From: Rhynchosporium graminicola | Lineage: Eukaryota; Ascomycota; Leotiomycetes; Helotiales; Ploettnerulaceae | Reading direction: 5' to 3' | DNA length: 64,000 nt | Assembly: GCA_900074885.1 (NCBI GenBank) | Contig: FJUW01000014.1 | Location: forward strand, 254,505 to 318,504 | Shown here: positions 1 through 10,899 of the stretch, piece after piece | Position numbering within the stretch: the first letter of the stretch is position 1 | Layout: each line of letters starts with the position of its first letter | Notes under the pieces: generated by a model | Database searches by the model: none | Told to the model about the DNA's origin: nothing | What the model saw: only the letters and a program-made list of their open reading frames with translations | Made by a program: the position numbers and the translations under genes

Positions 1-933
1 GGCTAATCTGGAGTTTACAGCACATTCCATGAGATAGTGGACTGCCAAGCCACAAGCCTCAAATACGCGCCAGCCGCAAGCGTCGAGAATTCGAAGTCGA
101 TACTTCTATATTTAGCACAAACCTTCCTGGCATCAACAGAGCGCTCAAATTCCGAACGCCCTCGCCCATTGACTGACTTCCCAAACGCTGGACCCGCCCA
201 GCGCTTATAGTACGTCAGGCTACTCGCCGTCTACTCAAACTGTTAATTTCGTCCAAGAAGATGATGTGCTCAGCAGAATTACCACCAATCGTCGTCAATA
301 CTCAAATGTCCCTATGTATCATTGATGGCTTGTGGGTCTTATCTTGCAGATCTTTCCTCCGACCTTCTATTCCTCCTTTTAGTACTGCTGAAAACCTCTC
401 CTTTGAAGACCTGTCTGGCAATTCAAAATCAATATGCGGTTTCGATATCAATATAACAAATCCAACTAATGTCATGTTTGCGCTATGCCATGATTACAGC
501 AGCCTGAGACTTTATAATGTCACCTGGAACAAATTAACTGCTTTCAAAGTGGGTTTAATATGTATCGTCCTAATATCATCTGCTAATTGCTGGTCTAGTG
601 ATGCATGCGGCCGTTGAAGGATGTTGTCTGATGAAATGCGTATCGCCTAAAGTCGGCGTCAAGGCATGTGCAGGCCTGGATAGGTCTATATTGGGCCAGG
701 TGGTTTCGTATCATAGCAAGACACCGGGATTGGGTTTCATTATCCCCAAAGTCTCTCACGTATTGCGTGTGTATTTCCTATAAGTTGTACACGTCTGCTG
801 TCCTACTTATCAACAGTCTTATTGTTCTCTTCACATCAGATCATATCTTCTGCACCTTGCATCTTGTACACAGATATTCTCAGTCCACTGAACTCTTTCA
901 TTCCGCATCATATATACCACCTATTCCAGCAAC
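1..933. other. ordinary-composition non-repeat DNA upstream of the first gene
   Basis: This stretch has balanced base composition and normal CA/TG content, unlike everything beyond about 1.6 kb. It contains short open frames (for example 261-617 and 668-958), but none has recognisable domains, codon bias or splice context. I see no supported gene in 1-800. The last 100 bases are pyrimidine-rich with a TATATA at about 911-916 and look like the promoter and 5' leader of the gene starting at 934. A small hairpin (CGCTGG / CCAGCG) lies near 187-204 and has no obvious function. Confidence 0.5.
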
Positions 934-1473
934 ATGTCTCGCCAAATTTATCTCCTAGTTTTCCCAGCACCAGTTAATGCCTCTCGTATCAACGGCACTC
1001 GTGCTCATTTGGGCAATACTCGTTCCAGAGGCAGGATCCGAAACAAAAGGCACTGTCATTCATGTTACCGGAACTCCTTTTACTGGCTACGGACTGGAAT
1101 TTAAGCGCGGGTACGAATCCGCATTGACTCGCCGAGTATACCATAGGATACCTCTTGCATTGGTCAAAGAGGAGCATATACAAGACGTGCTCCAAACACG
1201 CCCAGACGAGGTCGATATCAATCCCAGAGATGCACTAGAGGTGGAAGCGAAGAAAATTGATCCGCCAACCGCAAGTCCAGAGCCTTTGAACCCTAAAGTG
1301 GTAAGCTAAGACTGGCCTAGTACTGCGAATACATATCTAATGTCTAGCAACAGGGCAAGAGGTGCCAAGACTGGACACTTGAGTATATTGAGTGGTTGAT
1401 CAGTCGTGGATATCTGACCTCTGAAGTACTCGCTGTCTTGGATACTGCGAAAGCCCTTGAAACTCGCTCATAG
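934..1473 (+). CDS. small fungal hypothetical protein, two exons, apparent 1-nt frameshift in exon 1
   Basis: Translation from ATG 934 starts MSRQIYLLVFPAP, which resembles the N-terminus of a family of short (about 150-170 aa) uncharacterised proteins common in filamentous ascomycetes. In that family an HW-x-hydrophobic-W/L-VP segment and a G-T-x-I-H-V-x-G motif follow. Here the second part (WAILVPEAG, then KGTVIHVTG) lies in the next frame. The two halves join if one T is removed from the TTT at 1008-1010. Exon 1 ends at 1300, a 53-nt intron follows, and exon 2 (1354-1473) encodes a Cys/Trp-containing C-terminus (GKRCQDWTLEYIEWLISRGY) and a TAG stop. The corrected length is about 161 aa. 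No signal peptide, membrane segment or enzyme motif is visible. The T may be a sequencing error, a real inactivating insertion, or be bypassed by an alternative start at 977. It is the only gene here without RIP damage. Function is unknown; the family assignment is from memory of conserved spacing. Confidence 0.6.
1301..1353 (+). other. spliceosomal intron of the small host gene
   Basis: The intron has a GTAAGC donor directly after a complete codon and a CAACAG acceptor. A CTAAT branch-like site lies about 15 nt before the acceptor. It is 53 nt long and phase 0. Without splicing the frame stops at 1307-1309; with splicing it continues for 39 codons in a conserved-looking C-terminus. Length and signals are typical of ascomycete introns. 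Confidence 0.75.
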
Positions 1474-2512
1474 AATGACTGGATGGAAATTGCTTTGTAG
1501 CGCTTGTTGTATGAGATAGTTTAGTTAAGAATGTGATATTTCGGACTTAGAATAGAAGGATATCAAGAGAGTGTAAAAATGATTATTTTCGTTAGGGTCG
1601 TTCTTGTTTTCCCAATAAACTATAATAATACAGCCCTAGGAAATAAAAGATATAGAAGAAGTTTTAAATATTATTATATTAAAGATAATAGAAAGCTCTA
1701 TCTATCTAAGTTATAGGATACTAGTTATAACTATTTGCATAAAATATTTCATTTAAGAATTATAATGCAGGAGTAGAGCGGGCTTTAGATAACGAGATTG
1801 CCTTGTAGTAATCTATAATCTTTTAAGTATGATGATCACTTGATATGCTGAGGTAAATAAGTATAATTGTATAATAGAAGAGCTACTAGAGATTCGCTAA
1901 TAACGATATAGTTTATATAGAAACTAATTACTAAAGAGAGAAAGTTTTTTTTGGCTTCTCTTATATTAAAGTATAAGAGTAAAAGAACCTATATATATAG
2001 ATCTATTATAATATCTCCTTTCTTAATACCCTAATCCTAGAAGTAGAGATGCGAAAATATATTAGTCGACGATACTTCGTAAGACGTTAGCGAGGTATTT
2101 TTTTCTTCTTCTTCAGATATGATCTTTTATTTCGATTTTTCTTTATTATTAATAAAGATAGAAATATAAGATAAAACACTAAGTAACTCCTTTATATACC
2201 TCTTAAACCTCTCTGTTCTCTTCTTCTCTAAATGACCTTAACTAATAGTAACTATATATCAGTTATAAACTAAAGATATTAAATATACTAACTTATATCA
2301 TAGGGCGAATATGAAGTATATAGTGCAAAAGCTCGTTTGTATTATAAGGAGAATTAAATAAAGAGGGAAGGGAGGAGTAAGAGTCTCCCTTCGAAGAAAA
2401 GATAATACCGCGGCCGCTAGTAGCAGTAGTATTAGTATACGTATAATAATAAGTCAAGTATTAGTATAGACGCCTTAAGCGGTAAGTATACTAATAAGTA
2501 TAACCTGTTATA
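1474..2512. other. transition from gene DNA into RIP-mutated AT-rich DNA; probable LTR of element K at its right end
   Basis: After the stop codon, composition is normal to about 1560, then CA/TG drops and TA rises sharply. No gene is recognisable. The right edge at 2512 reads CCTGTTATA followed by TTACCTCTCTCCCG. On the minus strand this is a purine-rich tract plus TAA directly before TATAACAGG, the same arrangement seen at the 3' LTRs of the other Gypsy elements in the window. I therefore place the 3' LTR of element K here, with an undetermined left end, perhaps near 2250. A NotI-like GCGGCCGC at about 2410 is a rare GC-rich island in this stretch. Confidence 0.45.
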
Positions 2513-5332
2513 TTACCTCTCTCCCGTTTCGAGGTTAGGGCTATCTAGTCTATTCTTCTCCTTCTATCTATTAAGTATTATAATAGTAATAAGAGCTACT
2601 TCCGGTTCCTATATTATTTATATATACCCTATCTATTTAATAAGGTATTTATTCTTTATCTAGCCTCCTTATTAAAAAGATCTCTCTATTAGGATTTCCT
2701 CGATATCGAACTTATCTTCGTCTAATAGTAGTAGTGGTAGTAGCTATAAGTCGTCTTATACTTAGCATAGTAATAAGTTAGTAATAGCTAAGTATAATAA
2801 CTACATATAGAGAATATTATATGTTCCCGATAGCGTATCTAAGCGGTAGCTATACGATTCGACTGCTTCGAGTATCGTATACTTAGCTTACTTTATATCG
2901 AGCTTCTTCGCGGGTCGATTCGTACGAATATCATCTGTATTTTCCCTGGGAAGCGGGGTTACAGAGAGTATAATCACGCGTTCTACGCGAATTTCATAAC
3001 TTTAATTCTAGTCTGCGCAGTCTACGCGTTCTACACGTATTCTATAACTCTAGTTATAATCTACAGGTATTCTATGACTCTAATTATAGTCTACGTATTC
3101 TGCAGCCTCGAAGGCTGCATATATCACGTGCTAATATATTTAAGGCCTTAGTACCTCTATAAGTCCTTTATTATTAATACTAAAAATTAAACATTTAATA
3201 TTTAAAATTAGCATAAAAAACTAATCTAGAGTAAGGCTCTATTATACGAATACCTCTAGCATACCTCAGGTGATTAATTAATTGATTTTTATTAAGGTTT
3301 CGAGTTATAGACTAGAATAAGAATTATAGAATTCCCGTAGAACGCGTAGATTGCGCAGACTATAGCCGATTTATAGTTCGCATAGACTTATGAGCTTTTT
3401 ATATAAGGATAGTATTCTACGCGTTCTACGGGAATTATCGTAAATCACGTGAAATGCGTTCCCGGGGAAAATGCAGAAGATTCCGTAGACTTAATTAGAT
3501 TTTATCTCTAACTTTAAACTCCGGGTCTTATTAATAATAGTAGTTAGTAACCTATTCTTAAACCTATTATACTACTACTATTATTATCTATATTTACTCC
3601 CTCACGTCCTATAGCTTCTTTAAGATCGTATCTGCTTTTTAAATAAGCGAATAATTAATAGTAGCGATTATTTCGTCTTCGATTACTAAATCGACGTATT
3701 GTATATAGTAACTATAGGTTAGAAAGAAAGGGCTTACTCTTATTAATATAGCGTCTTAGTTATTAATTACTACCTCTACTAATAGTAATATATTAAACTA
3801 ATCGTCTTATACGAAGTCTACGAATATATATAAGTATATCTCTAACGTCTAGTTTATTCTCTCTATAGAGCTATTAGTTTCCGGGTAACAAGTAATAAAT
3901 AAGTATTATATAATCTTTAATAGAGAGTATACTTAGGTTTATAATATTCCAATAAACTATTTCCCTCTATTAGATACGATTATATATAGTAGTACGTATT
4001 ATCTATAGTAGACTTATATAAACTACTTTAATATAGCCTCTATATCGATTAATAGTAATCTATTATATATGATTCCTTTCCTAAGCTAATTAGTAACTAT
4101 AATTAAGTTAGTATATCTTTTACTCTCTAGAAGATCGATAATAAAGTTAATTTCAAAATCTCTTACTAAATTTAGTCTAATAGTAGTAATAGCTTAAGAA
4201 ACTCTTACTTTTAGTCTTATTATATCTTATTCCTTCTATAAGTATTATAGAAGGAATAAATCTTCTTATATCTTCTGATATATATAGCTAGAAGAACTGC
4301 CGACTCATAGTAGTAGTAGTCGAGTCTCGTTCTAAGAAACTATATATCTTAGTATTATATATTATTTAGATTAACTTCGTATATAGTTCTTCGGATTCAG
4401 GTACTTATAGTCTGCCTCGGAATTATAGTTTACTTATCTCTAATAGTAAGTACTCTAATATCGATACCTTTAGCTTTAGCGTAATAAGGAATATATACTA
4501 CTTATCGCGTACTACTTTAGCTACTCCTTAGTATATACTATCGGCTTATTCCGCTTATATCTAGAGTTCTTTAAGTATTATAGAAGTAGTAGTAGTAGCG
4601 TTATTATCCGAGGTAGCTTTATTAAATTTTTCGAGTTCTTCGACTTATAGGGTTTCGTCCTATAATTATAAGGCTTCTTCTTCTTAGTATCTTCGATCTT
4701 ATCGTATTATAACCAGAGCTACTACTACTATCCCTTATAACTATAATAGTTCTCGTAATACCTTTAGCTTAATTAGTTAGACTAACTAGTACTAGAGTCG
4801 TTTATCTTCTATACTATAGAGTATATCTTATTTGTATTATAAGAATATATCTACGCGTTCGTTTTCTTTTCTAAGGATATAACTAATTATATAATTAAAT
4901 TATAAGAGAAGTAGTAACTATCGTATTTACTGCTTCGTAAGCTATTATACTATTATAAAATACTCGAGGTTCTTATAGTTAGTACAAATATATAATTCCT
5001 ATACGCTTTTTAATTTATACTACTACTTTTTAAAGTAATATATAATTATTAATATTTCCTTATTATAGATTTCGTAATTATATTTAGCTAGAGCGTTTTT
5101 CTTCGAGAAGAATATATAAGATCGTAAGTATCTTTAGTTATCGAATTATATAAGTACCCCTTCTATGATCTATCTAGAAGAGTCTATTTCAAGTATTATT
5201 TCTCGATCAGGGTTAAACTACGCTAGTATAAGTCTAATAGTAAATATATCTTTTAACTTCTGATATTTACTTTTAACTTCTTAAACGCTTAGTCTATAGA
5301 TTCGTTTTACTATTATAGCTACTCCTTATAAG
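2513..5332 (-). mobile_element. element K: RIP-degenerated Gypsy retrotransposon, 3' part only
   Basis: On the minus strand, about 3940-4175 translates to a Gypsy integrase core: a DFEIN-IIDLLESK segment, then TNLIIVTNQLRKG, corresponding to the usual DFI-LP-S-GYTNLIVVTDRL pattern, then a VSNRGK second-Asp region. About 4960-5115 gives RNase H, with AKYNYEIYNKEILIII matching the A-E-x-NY-I-DKE-L-I signature. Domain order (RNase H at higher coordinates, integrase lower, purine tract at 2513-2526) fits one minus-strand Gypsy. It is cut at 5332 by element C, and its RT, gag and 5' LTR are not in the window. Numerous TAA/TAG stops replace Gln/Trp codons. It carries the inverted-repeat element at 2930-3483. 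It is probably the oldest layer of this nest. Confidence 0.65.
2930..3483. mobile_element. ~0.55 kb inverted-repeat (MITE/foldback-like) element
   Basis: The two ends are imperfect inverted repeats. The left end reads CTGTATTTTCCCTGGGAA near 2934-2952, and the reverse complement of the right end reads CTGCATTTTCCCCGGGAA (3459-3476). A second shared block, AGTCTGCGCA followed by TCTACGCGTTCTAC, occurs inside both arms. The arms extend about 150-200 bp with internal GCGTTCTACG sub-repeats, and the centre (about 3130-3290) is AT-rich without coding sense. CA/TG is less depleted than in the flanking Gypsy sequence, so it is either younger or too short for efficient RIP. No transposase is seen, so it would be non-autonomous. 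A clear target duplication could not be fixed. Confidence 0.5.
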
Positions 5333-5612
5333 TATGACGACAGCTTACCTGAATATCATATGAGGAGAAGGATAGATACCAGGGCCTAAGTTCATAAGAA
5401 TCATAAGTATCCCGGTATAACTAATATCCGACTTAATATAGTATCAGACTAGTACTAGTATATATATATATAAGGTACCTTATACTCTATATCTCTTCCT
5501 TTTTCTTCCTTATCTTCTTATTTCCTTAGTAGTAGACTATATAAGATCGCTCTTAATCTTCCTACTTATTTTATCCTTACTCGTATACTATCTTAAGTCT
5601 TATATTATTATA
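5333..5612 (+). repeat. 5' LTR of element C (280 bp)
   Basis: It is homologous to the 268-bp LTRs of element D at 25810-26077 and 36514-36781. It starts TATGACGACAGC (D: TGTAACGATAGC) and ends CTTATATTATTATA. The shared next bases in C and D (TTAAATAAGAAG / TTAAATAAAAAG) mark the LTR boundary. It is slightly longer than D's because of a small duplication (CATAAGAATCATAAG). Confidence 0.8.
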
Positions 5613-5699
5613 TTAAATAAGAAGATTAAGATAGCCGGAGATAGCTTAATATAATATATTACTTACTAAGTTAGTTATTCGATAACTACTTATATATAG

Positions 5700-7640
5700 C
5701 CGACATTCTAGAGATCTCTCAGATAACTATAAATTAGAGTTTAATTCGGCTTATTATAAATAGTAAAATAGAGGAGGTTTTCGCTAATACTCCTTTAATA
5801 ACTCTCTTAATATAAAGAAATTATAAATAGAGTTTAAAGAAAGTATAATAATACCCCGGAACTTTAACTTCTATATATTACTACTAAAATAGCTCTATTT
5901 TCCCCTTTTGAAACTATTATTATAGCTCCTAATTAATAAACTAGAGACTTCTCTAACTCTAGAGGAACCTGACTCGATCCTCCCTGCTCTACCTCTGAAC
6001 TTAATCTATTATATCCTCTCTTACCTTAAATATCTCTTATACTAGAGAATATTAATACTCTATTAAGGAAATACTAATTAAGAGGAAAAGGAAAATAAAA
6101 GCGAAACTTATTAGAAGTATAATCGCTAAGTACTCTTACTTCTATAGATAACTAGAATCTAATCTATTCCCTCTTATAATAATTAGTAGAATAAGAGGAA
6201 AAGAATAACTCTCTAGAAAATACTTTAGATAGACTAATCTCTATATAAGATAAGTTCCTTATAAGAGTCTCTCGCTTATCTTTAACTCTTCTACTAGAGC
6301 TAATACTATAATCTCCGCGTATTCCGGAGTTTAATAAGCTAATAAACTATATTCTGATATATAATACTAAGAGAGAAGATACTATTCCTAATAAACTATC
6401 GCTCTCTCTTAGTACTAAATTAATAGAGTTACGCCCTAAGAAGTCTTATCTTACTAAGAAGATCTTACTTTTAGATAATAGATCAGATTCTATTTTCCTC
6501 TAGTAAAGGGTATCGATATAGGACTAGCTAGCTATAAACGCTAACTATTATCCTACGGACCTCTCTAAGCGCGTCCTCGTATAGGGACTAATTACTAGAT
6601 TAGCTAAAGAATATCCTATACTTTAATATATTACTAATAATATTAGAATAGTTAGTATTCAGTGCAGTATCACGTGGCAACCTAATCGAGACTAGAGCTA
6701 GTATATAGGCCCGGATATTAAAGAATATCCGGGATATATTATAGATCTATAGTTTTAATAATATAAGCAGTTAAGTCACTTAATAAAGATAATAGTCTAA
6801 CTTACTAGCGTCTAATTCCTCTATGAATATTGCCCCCGTCCTTATAGGTATACGAGAACAGGGATATTCCTTTTAATAAATAAGTTTAAGACTAATAATA
6901 AAATAATCTTCTTATTAGAGAAGAACTTTCTTATTAGTTTAGAAGAAGATAACTATTATAATACCTTTTACTACTTAGAAATATAGTAACTTAGCTATAC
7001 TCGCGAGACTTTCGCTAAGTTTCGTAATTGATTTTAAAGCGCTACTATCTAAAGTAAAGTTAAAAAGAAAGAGTAGTTCTTCTATATATAAGATAAGATT
7101 ATATTATCTTTATACGTATTAACTCTTATTATTAAACTAATATAGAATAAGGATTATACTTCTATAGTTAGATTATTACTTTCTTTTAATACCAAGTATC
7201 GCTATAACTCGGAATTTATCTATCCTAAGAAAACTACTACTTAGATATAATACTATAAGCTTACTATTACTACTATAATCTCTTCTAGTTCTACTCTTTA
7301 CTAGTCTTTAAGCTTAGCCCCTCGATAAACTACTCTTATACTATATATATATACTTTTACCTCGATATAAGCTAGTACTCTCTCCGCGCTAAAATGCTTT
7401 ACTATCTTAATTAGGGAAACCCTTAGGTATTATAGTTATAGATAGCTTAGCTATATTAAGCTAGATTATCTTAACCTGCTTAAAGTATAATTAATTAACA
7501 AATTTCTAGAAGAAGAAGGACTGAACGAAGAGGTAATAGAAGATATACTTTCTGAATCTAAACTAATATAAAAGGGAAATAATAAGGCTTAGGTAAAAAC
7601 TCCTTCTTAAGCTTATATAAGTATAACTTCTCTAATCTTA
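5700..7640 (+). pseudogene. gag relic of element C
   Basis: This region aligns by eye with D's gag stretch (about 26160-27800): the same order of segments, for example the KVKKKE block near 7050 and a Thr/Ser-rich tail near 7260. It would have encoded the structural Gag protein of a Gypsy retrotransposon. It is interrupted by the solo LTR at 6641-6878 and by many stops at ancestral Gln/Trp codons. No recognisable intact zinc knuckle remains; the Cys-rich region near 7200 has Tyr and Ser where Cys would be expected. Confidence 0.55.
6641..6878. repeat. solo LTR I-1 in element C (238 bp)
   Basis: Uninterrupted D reads on from ...CTAATAAG into TTTAAG at this point. C instead has a 238-bp insertion flanked by AATAA on both sides (6636-6640 and 6879-6883). 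The insertion begins TATTAGAATAG and ends CCTTTTAATA, consistent with RIP-altered TG...CA LTR ends. A diverged second copy is at 56989-57214. It contains an intact CACGTG at about 6668. The orientation of the parent element is not known. Confidence 0.75.
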
Positions 7641-8144
7641 ACTTTAATTCCCTAATAAGAAATAAGTAATCTATATATCTAACTATAATTAGTATAAATA
7701 AGCTAAGAGTCTCTATAAATAGCTTAATTAATACTAGAGCGAATAGATACTTATTTATTAATCGTACTCTTATCAGATAACTATTAAGGGCCCTTAGTAT
7801 TAAAATCGAGCTATTAACCTATTCTATTCTAATATATAGTTTCTAATAATCTATTCGAACTTATATTACTTATTTTATATATTTATACCTTTCTATTAAT
7901 AGTAAGCGTATTTATAATTACCCTTTTATTCTTCTCGATTTAAGATAATAAGATATAACTATTAGTATTAAATAGATATAATAATTTCAAGTTAAACTCG
8001 ATACGCTCTATTATAAGCTATTATAGCCGGATCGATATCTAGTTACTCTCTAATACGATAAAGACATAATTATAATGCTACTGCTTTATAAATCTAATAT
8101 TAATCGATCTTACTAAATCGATACCTACCGCGCGCGGGACTTAG

Positions 8145-8349
8145 TGTAACGACACAAGGGCTCTAGACAGTATACGAGCAGGAATAAAACAAGTAGGGAG
8201 GTTAAGAACGATCCTTAATAGTCTAGTACGAAGGAAACAGAAAGATATAGAGCTCTGAAGGAGTCTGTACCTCTATATATATATAAGGAGGGTATGCCTA
8301 AGGCACCGATACTGGCCCGTATCTGCTACGTATACTATGCGCCGTCATA
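8145..8349 (-). repeat. 3' LTR of element A (205 bp)
   Basis: It begins TGTAACGACAC on the plus strand and is nearly identical to 10148-10352. Differences are mostly G/A and C/T (for example TGTAACG versus TATAACG), as expected from RIP. It is the 3' LTR because the element reads on the minus strand. Confidence 0.85.
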
Positions 8350-8449
8350 TTACCCCTTTCTAAGATAAAGGCTCGTCCTCGAGCCTTTAAAGGCAAATAA
8401 TCTATATAAAACGAAAGAAAAGGGAGTTAAATCAATTCAAATTTCAAAT

Positions 8450-9452
8450 AAAATCTAAGTAATTATTAATCTAAAGCGTAAGATATAAATTACTCCTTCT
8501 TTGTCTTTAATATCAAGCAATCGCTCTTATAGTGACCGTGCTTCTTATAGTAGTAACACTATACTTCCTCGATAGGTACTAAGGGCTCAGAAGACGTACT
8601 AACTATCGGTAGAGCTAGAGTAGCTTAAGGTATTAAAAGTAGTCGAGAGAGTTCTAAATCGAGTGCTATAAGAGAAGAGACTATAGCTGAATAATCAGTC
8701 TTCTAAGAGTACTTAATTAGAGCAGTAGTAGTACGTAGTCGTATAGTAAGCTTTAGCTAGAAGTAAAAGTACTACTCTGATTTAGCTATACCTCTAAGAA
8801 TTGCCGAGCTTTAGAACTTTGCACGGAATTATAAAAAGGACTCCTTTTTTATTAATAGCTTATGAAATTCAGTATGATACTACTCCGTTTCGAGTCCGGA
8901 AAAGTAGTAAGAGGCGAGTACTGAAATTATCTCTTTAGTAGAGGAGAAAGGCGTAATTTCCGAGAGATACTATAGTTCTAAGTAACCTCTTATAAGGCTA
9001 GAAGTAGAGCTCTAGACTAGCGCTTTATAGGTACGCGTAATCGGATATCAGTCTGAGTTAACTTTAAGTCGGTCCTGAATCGAAGCACGCTATTAGCTAA
9101 AAGATAAGTTAATCCCTATATTAAGATTATCGATACTTTCAGTTAGTTACGACTTACCGGAGGTCTATAAATTATCAATTGAAGAGCGTGTAAGAGTAGG
9201 TTCCTTCGGTAATTAAGGTATCGAGTTTACTAAAGGTTCAGGGTTTACTGATTATACCTGAGTACGTAAAAACTCAGTAAATATTTACTTAATTCGACTA
9301 ATACCGATAGAGAGCTCCCGAGTAGTCGATTCTATATATAATTAATAGTCTTCAATCGATTGAATCAATTCTATAGTAGGTACGGTATCGGAAGGGCTGC
9401 GAGGGTATTCCGGGGAAGTCGTAGCAGCTAGCTGCGCCTTCTTAGGAGGCAT
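8450..9452 (-). pseudogene. gag of element A with zinc knuckle
   Basis: The start codon at 9452 opens MPPKKAQLAATTSPEYPRSP on the minus strand, a hydrophilic N-terminus typical of fungal Gypsy Gag proteins. The frame runs about 330 codons with interspersed TAA/TAG stops. Near the C-terminus (8517-8558) the translation is C-YY-Y-KKHG-H-YKSD-C. This matches the CX2CX4HX4C nucleic-acid-binding knuckle except that the second Cys is Tyr, a single G-to-A change as RIP would make. A 0.7 kb leader separates it from the 5' LTR. No pol domains follow. Confidence 0.75.
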
Positions 9453-10147
9453 TAGATAAGCGAGGCTAAGCGAAAGTGATAGAATACTTGAAAGTTATAG
9501 AAGAAGCGAAAGTCGAAATCGAATTCTGAAGAAGCTAAAAGATTAAGGAGAGTCAGATATCTTAGTTAAGTAGATATAAGGAGTATTAAATTAAAGGTCC
9601 TAGTAAAGGGAGGTCGATTCTGCTAAGGGGGATAAATTATACCGAGGTATAGGGATTACGAGTCGAATTCCGGTAATTTCCGCTAGAGTAATAAGCTACT
9701 TCTTCTTAGCCTAAAAGTAAGGTTTTTCGCTATTAGAGCTACTTTCAGAAGGTGAAAGTCGGGTAAGGGGATAATAAATATCAGAGCCTTAAGGGAAGTT
9801 TCCACCTAAAATTCGTCTGCTATTTTACTTTATACGTACGAAGGAACGAGTTTCGAAGTATCTAAGAATAACTTCATAGTAATACTAGTGCTTCTAAGGC
9901 TGAATTACGTCTAAATTCCTAGCTATCCGAGAGATCTCTAGAATCTTAGCTATTTTGAAAACCTAACTATCGAATTCGTAAGTTGAAGAGAGTACTAACT
10001 GTTCCCGTATGATTCCGAAGTGCAAAAATCTAAGGTAAGTAGAGATAACTTAGCGAAGAGCTCCCTTTAAGTCGTACGTCCGAATCGAGTTTTCTAAGCG
10101 AGATATTATTTAATACTATCTCTAGCGGTCTTAATCTTTCTATTTAA

Positions 10148-10352
10148 TATAACGATATAAGGGCTCTAGATAGTATACGAGCAGGAATAAAACAAGTAGG
10201 GAGGTTAAGAACGATCCTTAATAGTCTAGTACGAAGGAAACAGAAAGATACAGAGCTCTGAAGGAGTCTGTACCTCTATATATATATAAGGAGGGTATGC
10301 CTAAGGCACCGATACTAGCCCGTATCTGCCACGTATACTATGCGCCGTTATA
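10148..10352 (-). repeat. 5' LTR of element A (205 bp)
   Basis: Same length as 8145-8349 and almost the same sequence. On the minus strand it starts TATAACGGCGCATAG and ends CGTTATA, which are RIP-altered TG...CA ends. It is followed on the right by the CTTAG target duplicate and then by element C. Confidence 0.85.
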
Positions 10353-10440
10353 CTTAGCTATAAACTAGTTAGACTAATACCGATTACCCTAAATAGTAGT
10401 AATATAATATATTAATATATTATCTTTACCCTTTAACTTA

Positions 10441-10685
10441 TGTGACGCTTACTCTAGAAAGGTCTCAAAACTACCTTAGTAATAAGACCTCACATTATTA
10501 TGAATATGAAGTAGTAAGAATCAACTTAGAATCTATAACTAAAGAGCTAAGAAGTAGAAGAGAGGAGAGAAGGTATATATAAAAGGGGCTCTACGGAGCT
10601 CTCGGTAATCTCGCTTAGTATACCCGATTAGGAGTACTTGCTAGTCCTACTAAGTCCATACTAGTTATATACTATAACTATTATA
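10441..10685 (-). repeat. 3' LTR of element B (245 bp)
   Basis: It starts TGTGACGCTTACTC on the plus strand and ends CTATTATA, followed by the C-run CTACCCCCCC, which is the polypurine tract read on the minus strand. It matches 16793-17037 over its full length. Confidence 0.85.
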
Positions 10686-10899
10686 CTACCCCCCCTTCTG
10701 AAAAAAAGCTCGCCCTCGAGCGTTAGTCTATCTCCTTATTACTATTAAGGTAGTTATAATTATCTATTCTATCGTGGAAAGCCTTTAGCTAATCAGGGAG
10801 CTTAGCAAGGGGACCTGCTTACGTCGGGTTATCGAGGTGGAACTACTAAAGCTTTACGAGAGCGTACTTAATATCTAAAGTATTATACTACGTGAGATT

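Larger units (their letters stand above)
8145..10352 (-). mobile_element. element A: gag-only non-autonomous LTR retrotransposon (2.2 kb)
   Basis: Two 205-bp LTRs (8145-8349 and 10148-10352) flank a 1.8 kb interior, with the 5-bp target duplication CTTAG at 8140-8144 and 10353-10357. Element C resumes perfectly outside (GGACTTAG | CTATAAACTAG, as in D at 28360). On the minus strand the interior has a gag frame only. It starts at 9452 and ends with a retroviral-type zinc knuckle, and there is no protease, RT or integrase. A purine tract (AGAAAGGGGTAA on the minus strand) lies just before the 3' LTR at 8350-8361. It must have depended on enzymes of another element. The downstream half of its LTR closely resembles that of C/D/G, which suggests those chromoviruses as helpers. 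Confidence 0.85.

Noticed and set aside
261..617. 118-codon open frame on the plus strand
   Set aside because: No recognisable domain, no intron or codon support, and overlapping open frames in other phases; it looks like a chance frame in normal-composition intergenic DNA.
598..958. Overlapping short open frames (598-783, 668-958) upstream of the small gene
   Set aside because: They overlap in different phases and run into the pyrimidine-rich leader of the gene at 934; no protein-like features.
989..1195. 68-codon open frame on the minus strand
   Set aside because: A shadow of exon 1 of the gene at 934-1473.
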